A stretch of DNA of 64,000 nucleotides from CALHVX01 sp051027215 (lineage in GTDB: Bacteria; Pseudomonadota; Gammaproteobacteria; Pseudomonadales; Azotimanducaceae): assembly GCA_051027215.1 (NCBI GenBank), contig JBPCXR010000060.1, positions 1-64,000 of the forward strand. Reading direction: 5' to 3'. A program made the position numbers and the translations under genes. Of the stretch, positions 61,425-64,000 are shown one piece after another. The notes below the pieces were generated by a model. That model was not told where the DNA came from and did not search any database. It saw only the letters and a program-made list of their open reading frames with translations. How positions within the stretch are numbered: the first letter of the stretch is position 1; each line of letters begins with the position of its first letter.

Positions 61425-62108
61425 ATGTACAAGCTCTACTGTTTTCTTGAGGCGTTAGATCAATCCGAGGGCTGCGCGGCGGAAGATGTGTTTAGCGCCC
61501 AAGGCCAAGCGGCAGCGGCGCTGTTGCAATCGATTTACCCCACAAGCGTGGCTCATGTGCAAACCCGAGCCCTGCCAACCCAACTAGAAGATGCGCTCCC
61601 AGCGTATGCCGGCGCGCTGGAAGTCTACTTCGACTCCAAGAGCGCTGCGCTAGACGTCTATCGTAATTGCAGCATGCTAAGCCCTTTGTGGAACCACAAG
61701 CATGTGCAGCTGGGAGCTTCATTGCTCGGGTTACAGCGCGTCGTCAGCCGCTTACCTGCGCATCACTTGCAACCAAGTATCAAGGGTGTCTTTCCGTTTC
61801 GCCGTCGCGCCGATCTCAGCATCGCCGACTTTCAGGCGCATTGGTGGCATCGCCACGCACCCATCGCGGCGCAAACTCAAGACGCGGTTTACTATCCACA
61901 GTGTCACCCACTAGCGGATTGCTACGAAGCTGCGCGCCCGCCATTCGACGGGGTAACGGAGTTGCACTGGCCAGACTACGACAGTGCCGTCGCCGCCATG
62001 CAATCAGAGCAAATGCAACAAGACCAAGCGAACGATGCACAAAACTTCGTCGATACCGACAGCGTCATCTTGTTCTTCGGCGTCGAGGAGGCGGTCACTC
62101 CGCCCTAA
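61425..62108 (+). CDS. EthD-domain protein, two-copy
   Basis: This 227-residue protein has a C-terminal EthD dimeric alpha-beta-barrel unit (GVFPFRRRADLSIADFQAHWWHRHAP, parts FPFRRRADLS and FQAHWWHRHAP) and an N-terminal half of similar size that may be a diverged second copy. ATG 61425 begins the first strand; TTG 61410 is less likely. EthD relatives bind or convert polyketide-like and ether compounds. It is convergent with the selenoprotein gene. Confidence 0.8.
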   Translation: MYKLYCFLEALDQSEGCAAEDVFSAQGQAAAALLQSIYPTSVAHVQTRALPTQLEDALPAYAGALEVYFDSKSAALDVYRNCSMLSPLWNHKHVQLGASLLGLQRVVSRLPAHHLQPSIKGVFPFRRRADLSIADFQAHWWHRHAPIAAQTQDAVYYPQCHPLADCYEAARPPFDGVTELHWPDYDSAVAAMQSEQMQQDQANDAQNFVDTDSVILFFGVEEAVTPP

Positions 62109-62141
62109 CGCCAACCCATGAGTCCTAATTGGGCACCATAG

Positions 62142-63041
62142 CTAGGCACTTTGTTTTTGCCGAGCCTGTCGCGCGCGCCGCTCATCACCGGCGCGCTTAA
62201 GCTTCTCCCGATTGAAATCATCCACTCGCGCGTAGCGTTCGCGCCAACTTTCATCCTGACTCCAACGAAACGCTGTGCGCTCTACAGTGCTCGGCTGCTG
62301 CGCCCCGTGCAACAGTGCTAAACCTTGGGTAACGATGGCCCGTTGCATGACCCGATCATAGGGTTTGCCGCAGGGGTTACCCAGTGGGAAGTCGGTGAAT
62401 AAGAAGCGGGGCACACCGCAGTATTCGATGATATCCAGCGCAGAGCCCAACACTACCGTGGCAATACCATGGCTTTCGAGCTCTCGAGCGACCAGACCCA
62501 CGGTCTGGTGGCAGACGGGTCACAACGGCACCAGCAAAGCGACGTCCGCACCTTCCGCTAGAGCATTTTCACGAATGGCCGGCGCGTCCTCGGCAATGGT
62601 CTGTCTCTGGCTGTACTCCGTGGGCACGCAGTAGTAGCTCGGGGTCAAGCTACCAATTATTCCCTCAGCCACCAAACTCTTCAAAAGAGTTAACGGAAAA
62701 TACGATTGCAGATCTTCGGTGTGGGTAGTCTCTTTGTCCCAAGACAGGTCACCGGTGAACAGCGCCTCAGGAGGATCTTCTATGGAACCCTGGTACAAGG
62801 CTTTAGCAAGCAGCAGTGCTTCACCCGAGGGTGATACTCCGTCGCCCGCCTTGCGCCCTGCAATCGGACTGGCCGTGGTAATGAGCGTAATGCGAGATTC
62901 GGCCAAGGTGCGACGCGGACGACTAAACGGTACTTCATCGTTGTGCGCCCACTGATACGCGTCCGGGTAGCCTTGGGCAGCATAGTAGGCTTTGGTCCTC
63001 GCCATGTACGAAACCGTTGCTGCTGTGAATGCCATGCTCAT
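62142..63041 (-). CDS. glycine/sarcosine/betaine reductase B-like selenoprotein
   Basis: This 299-residue protein is read through an in-frame TGA at 62520-62522, predicted as selenocysteine at position 174. Both flanks are one family: PFSRPRRTLAESRITLITTA at the start and PVCHQTVGLVARELE right after the TGA, then GIATVVLGSALDI and FLFTDFPLGNPCGKP. The site reads LVPL-U-PVC, a U-x-x-C redox pair like that of GrdB/PrdB-type reductases. The strand just 3' folds into a SECIS-like stem (62491-62509). An automatic caller would split it into two genes. Reductive cleavage or reduction of a small substrate is inferred; the companion acetyl-phosphate system of true glycine reductase is not seen. Confidence 0.87.
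62491..62509 (-). promoter_or_regulatory. bacterial SECIS-like hairpin
   Basis: In the mRNA, ACCAGACC-GUG-GGUCUGGU forms a perfect 8-bp stem with a 3-nt loop that begins with G. The loop starts 18 nt after the UGA (62520-62522). Published bacterial SECIS models ask for 16-37 nt spacing and a G among the first loop bases, both met. This would recruit SelB with Sec-tRNA. Confidence 0.8.
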
Positions 63042-63130
63042 GCGCTCCCCTGGGTTGATTTTGGAGCATACCCCAGGCAGATATGCGGGCGGTATAGCCG
63101 ACTGGAATAACTCTTAGCTTCCCAAAAGAA

Positions 63131-64000
63131 TCAATATTTACCGATCAAATCGATAAACCAGCCGTGGTTATCGTAGTCTTCGCGCTTGAGATCATCATCG
63201 AAACCGGCAAAGTTGTAGCCGACACCCACCTTAAAATGCTCTCCAAGGTGGCGATATAGCCCCAACAGCGCACCTTGCTGTTCGGTGTCGCGCTGCCAGT
63301 CGGCAATCCAACGATACTCAAGTACCGCGTCCCACTGGCGCAATACATGGTAGCGAGCGCGCAGTGCAGCAAAGCGCACGCCGAAGTCCAGCCACTGGCC
63401 AGTGTCGCGATTAATGCGCTCTTCGCCTTTCTTAAACGCCAGCTTTCCACCAACCTCCCAGCGACGGCTAAGATCGTACAGCGCTTCTGCAGAGAAGATG
63501 TGAGCTCGCTGATCTGCTCGGCCGGAAAACTGACCTTCACTGGGCAAATCGAACAAGTAGGAATACTTCGCCAGAACGTTCAGTCGGTTGTTCCACAGCG
63601 GTCGATAGGCGTGCCCCAGATCGAACTCCACAAAACGTGCATCTCGCTCGTCCGCCACTTCATCGTCGGTCCAGGAAAGATTCAGCAGCGCTAACCAGCG
63701 GCTGCTCTCGTTAACACGCCAGCTAACGCTGTTGCTGGACAAATATTGACGGCTGTTGAAACTGTCGCCTTCGTCTTCCCGATACTCAAGGCGCGAGCTT
63801 AGGCGATAGTTATCTCGCTCCAGGCGCGCACCCAGGGACACGGCCAAGCGCTCGAAGTCACTGTCGAACTGCTCGTTGTCACTTTGCTGAGCGGTTGCCG
63901 TGAACAACCAATCTTGTATGCCGCCGTAGTCGATGCCGAACAAGTGGCCTGTGCTGCTATAGCGATCGCCTTTACCGAACTGAGTTTCGGTAAAGACGTT
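63131..64000 (-). CDS. C-terminal part of an outer-membrane beta-barrel protein
   Basis: Only the last 289 codons are in the window; the frame stays open to its right edge, so the gene continues beyond it. The visible part is an alternation of amphipathic strands (FVEFDLGHAYRPLWNN, WEVGGKLAFKKGEERI, HFKVGVGYNFAGFDDD) ending in IDLIGKY, an aromatic C-terminus used for barrel insertion by BAM. It resembles the barrel end of long surface proteins. The N-terminal function cannot be seen. Confidence 0.8.
   Translation of the reverse strand, partial: NVFTETQFGKGDRYSSTGHLFGIDYGGIQDWLFTATAQQSDNEQFDSDFERLAVSLGARLERDNYRLSSRLEYREDEGDSFNSRQYLSSNSVSWRVNESSRWLALLNLSWTDDEVADERDARFVEFDLGHAYRPLWNNRLNVLAKYSYLFDLPSEGQFSGRADQRAHIFSAEALYDLSRRWEVGGKLAFKKGEERINRDTGQWLDFGVRFAALRARYHVLRQWDAVLEYRWIADWQRDTEQQGALLGLYRHLGEHFKVGVGYNFAGFDDDLKREDYDNHGWFIDLIGKY

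Noticed and set aside
62142..62501. Separate 119-residue gene starting at GTG 62501
   Set aside because: Its start codon is the loop of the SECIS-like stem and it continues the upstream family in the same frame; best read as the second half of one selenoprotein.
1..64000. CRISPR array, prophage, insertion sequence, tRNA or rRNA
   Set aside because: No regularly spaced repeats, no transposase, integrase or phage structural genes, and no tRNA-like T-arm were found on reading both strands.

Overview
The window looks like a chromosome segment of a moderately G+C-rich, free-living heterotrophic gammaproteobacterium, probably marine or aquatic. The call rests on gene content: a cmoA-cmoB pair, csrA, ppx/ppk1, a LexA-controlled PA0069-type radical SAM gene, and many acyl-CoA, short-chain dehydrogenase, LLM and Rieske genes of the kind found in lipid- and steroid-using marine lineages. 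I saw no tRNA, rRNA, CRISPR array, transposase or integrase. Genes are dense, often overlapping by 4-46 bp, and several use GTG or TTG starts.

Layout. 0.1-2.1 kb: thiolase and an 11-mer-repeat lipoprotein (minus strand). 2.5-9.7 kb: a forward run of SMP-30 hydrolase, acyl-CoA dehydrogenase, Na+/alanine symporter, amidohydrolase, alpha/beta hydrolase and a CinA-like/nucleotidyltransferase fusion. 9.8-12.5 kb: MATE exporter, Fpg/Nei glycosylase and a small membrane protein. 12.6-16.9 kb: lipid/redox enzymes (crotonase, LLM oxidoreductase, SDR, flavin reductase, acyl-CoA dehydrogenase). 16.9-25.2 kb: housekeeping genes (LemA + M48 protease, Ppx facing Ppk1, CmoA/CmoB, CsrA). 25.3-28.3 kb: a PAS-like/TetR/GAF-like regulator, a helix-turn-helix membrane protein and an acyl-CoA dehydrogenase. 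28.3-32.4 kb: Smr, PhyH dioxygenase, zinc alcohol dehydrogenase and the radical SAM gene under a canonical LexA box. 32.6-35.9 kb: the RimB protease / inactive transglutaminase / ATP-grasp trio. 36-37.4 kb: small detoxification-type proteins.

37.4-46.4 kb is looser and looks accessory. It has long spacers carrying a diverged repeat, and encodes a Baeyer-Villiger monooxygenase, a TIR-membrane-TPR protein, a small monooxygenase, an SDR, a PhoD-like phosphatase and a Rieske oxygenase. 46.4-64 kb returns to compact organisation: alpha/beta hydrolase, MoxR/VWA (CbbQ/CbbO-like) pair, BI-1, secreted protease + FHA membrane protein, SelO, AI-2E transporter, DUF1800/DUF1501 pair, SnoaL-like and EthD-like proteins, a selenoprotein and an outer-membrane barrel cut by the window edge.

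The strongest single observation is the gene at 62142-63041 (minus). It is split by an in-frame TGA that very probably encodes selenocysteine: both halves form one glycine/sarcosine/betaine-reductase B-like protein, the TGA sits in a U-x-x-C motif, and a perfect 8-bp stem with a GTG loop lies 18 nt downstream, as expected for a bacterial SECIS. Other items worth follow-up are the LexA box, the TIR protein, the CinA-like/NMNAT-like fusion, the PAS/TetR/GAF regulator and the 11-mer lipoprotein.
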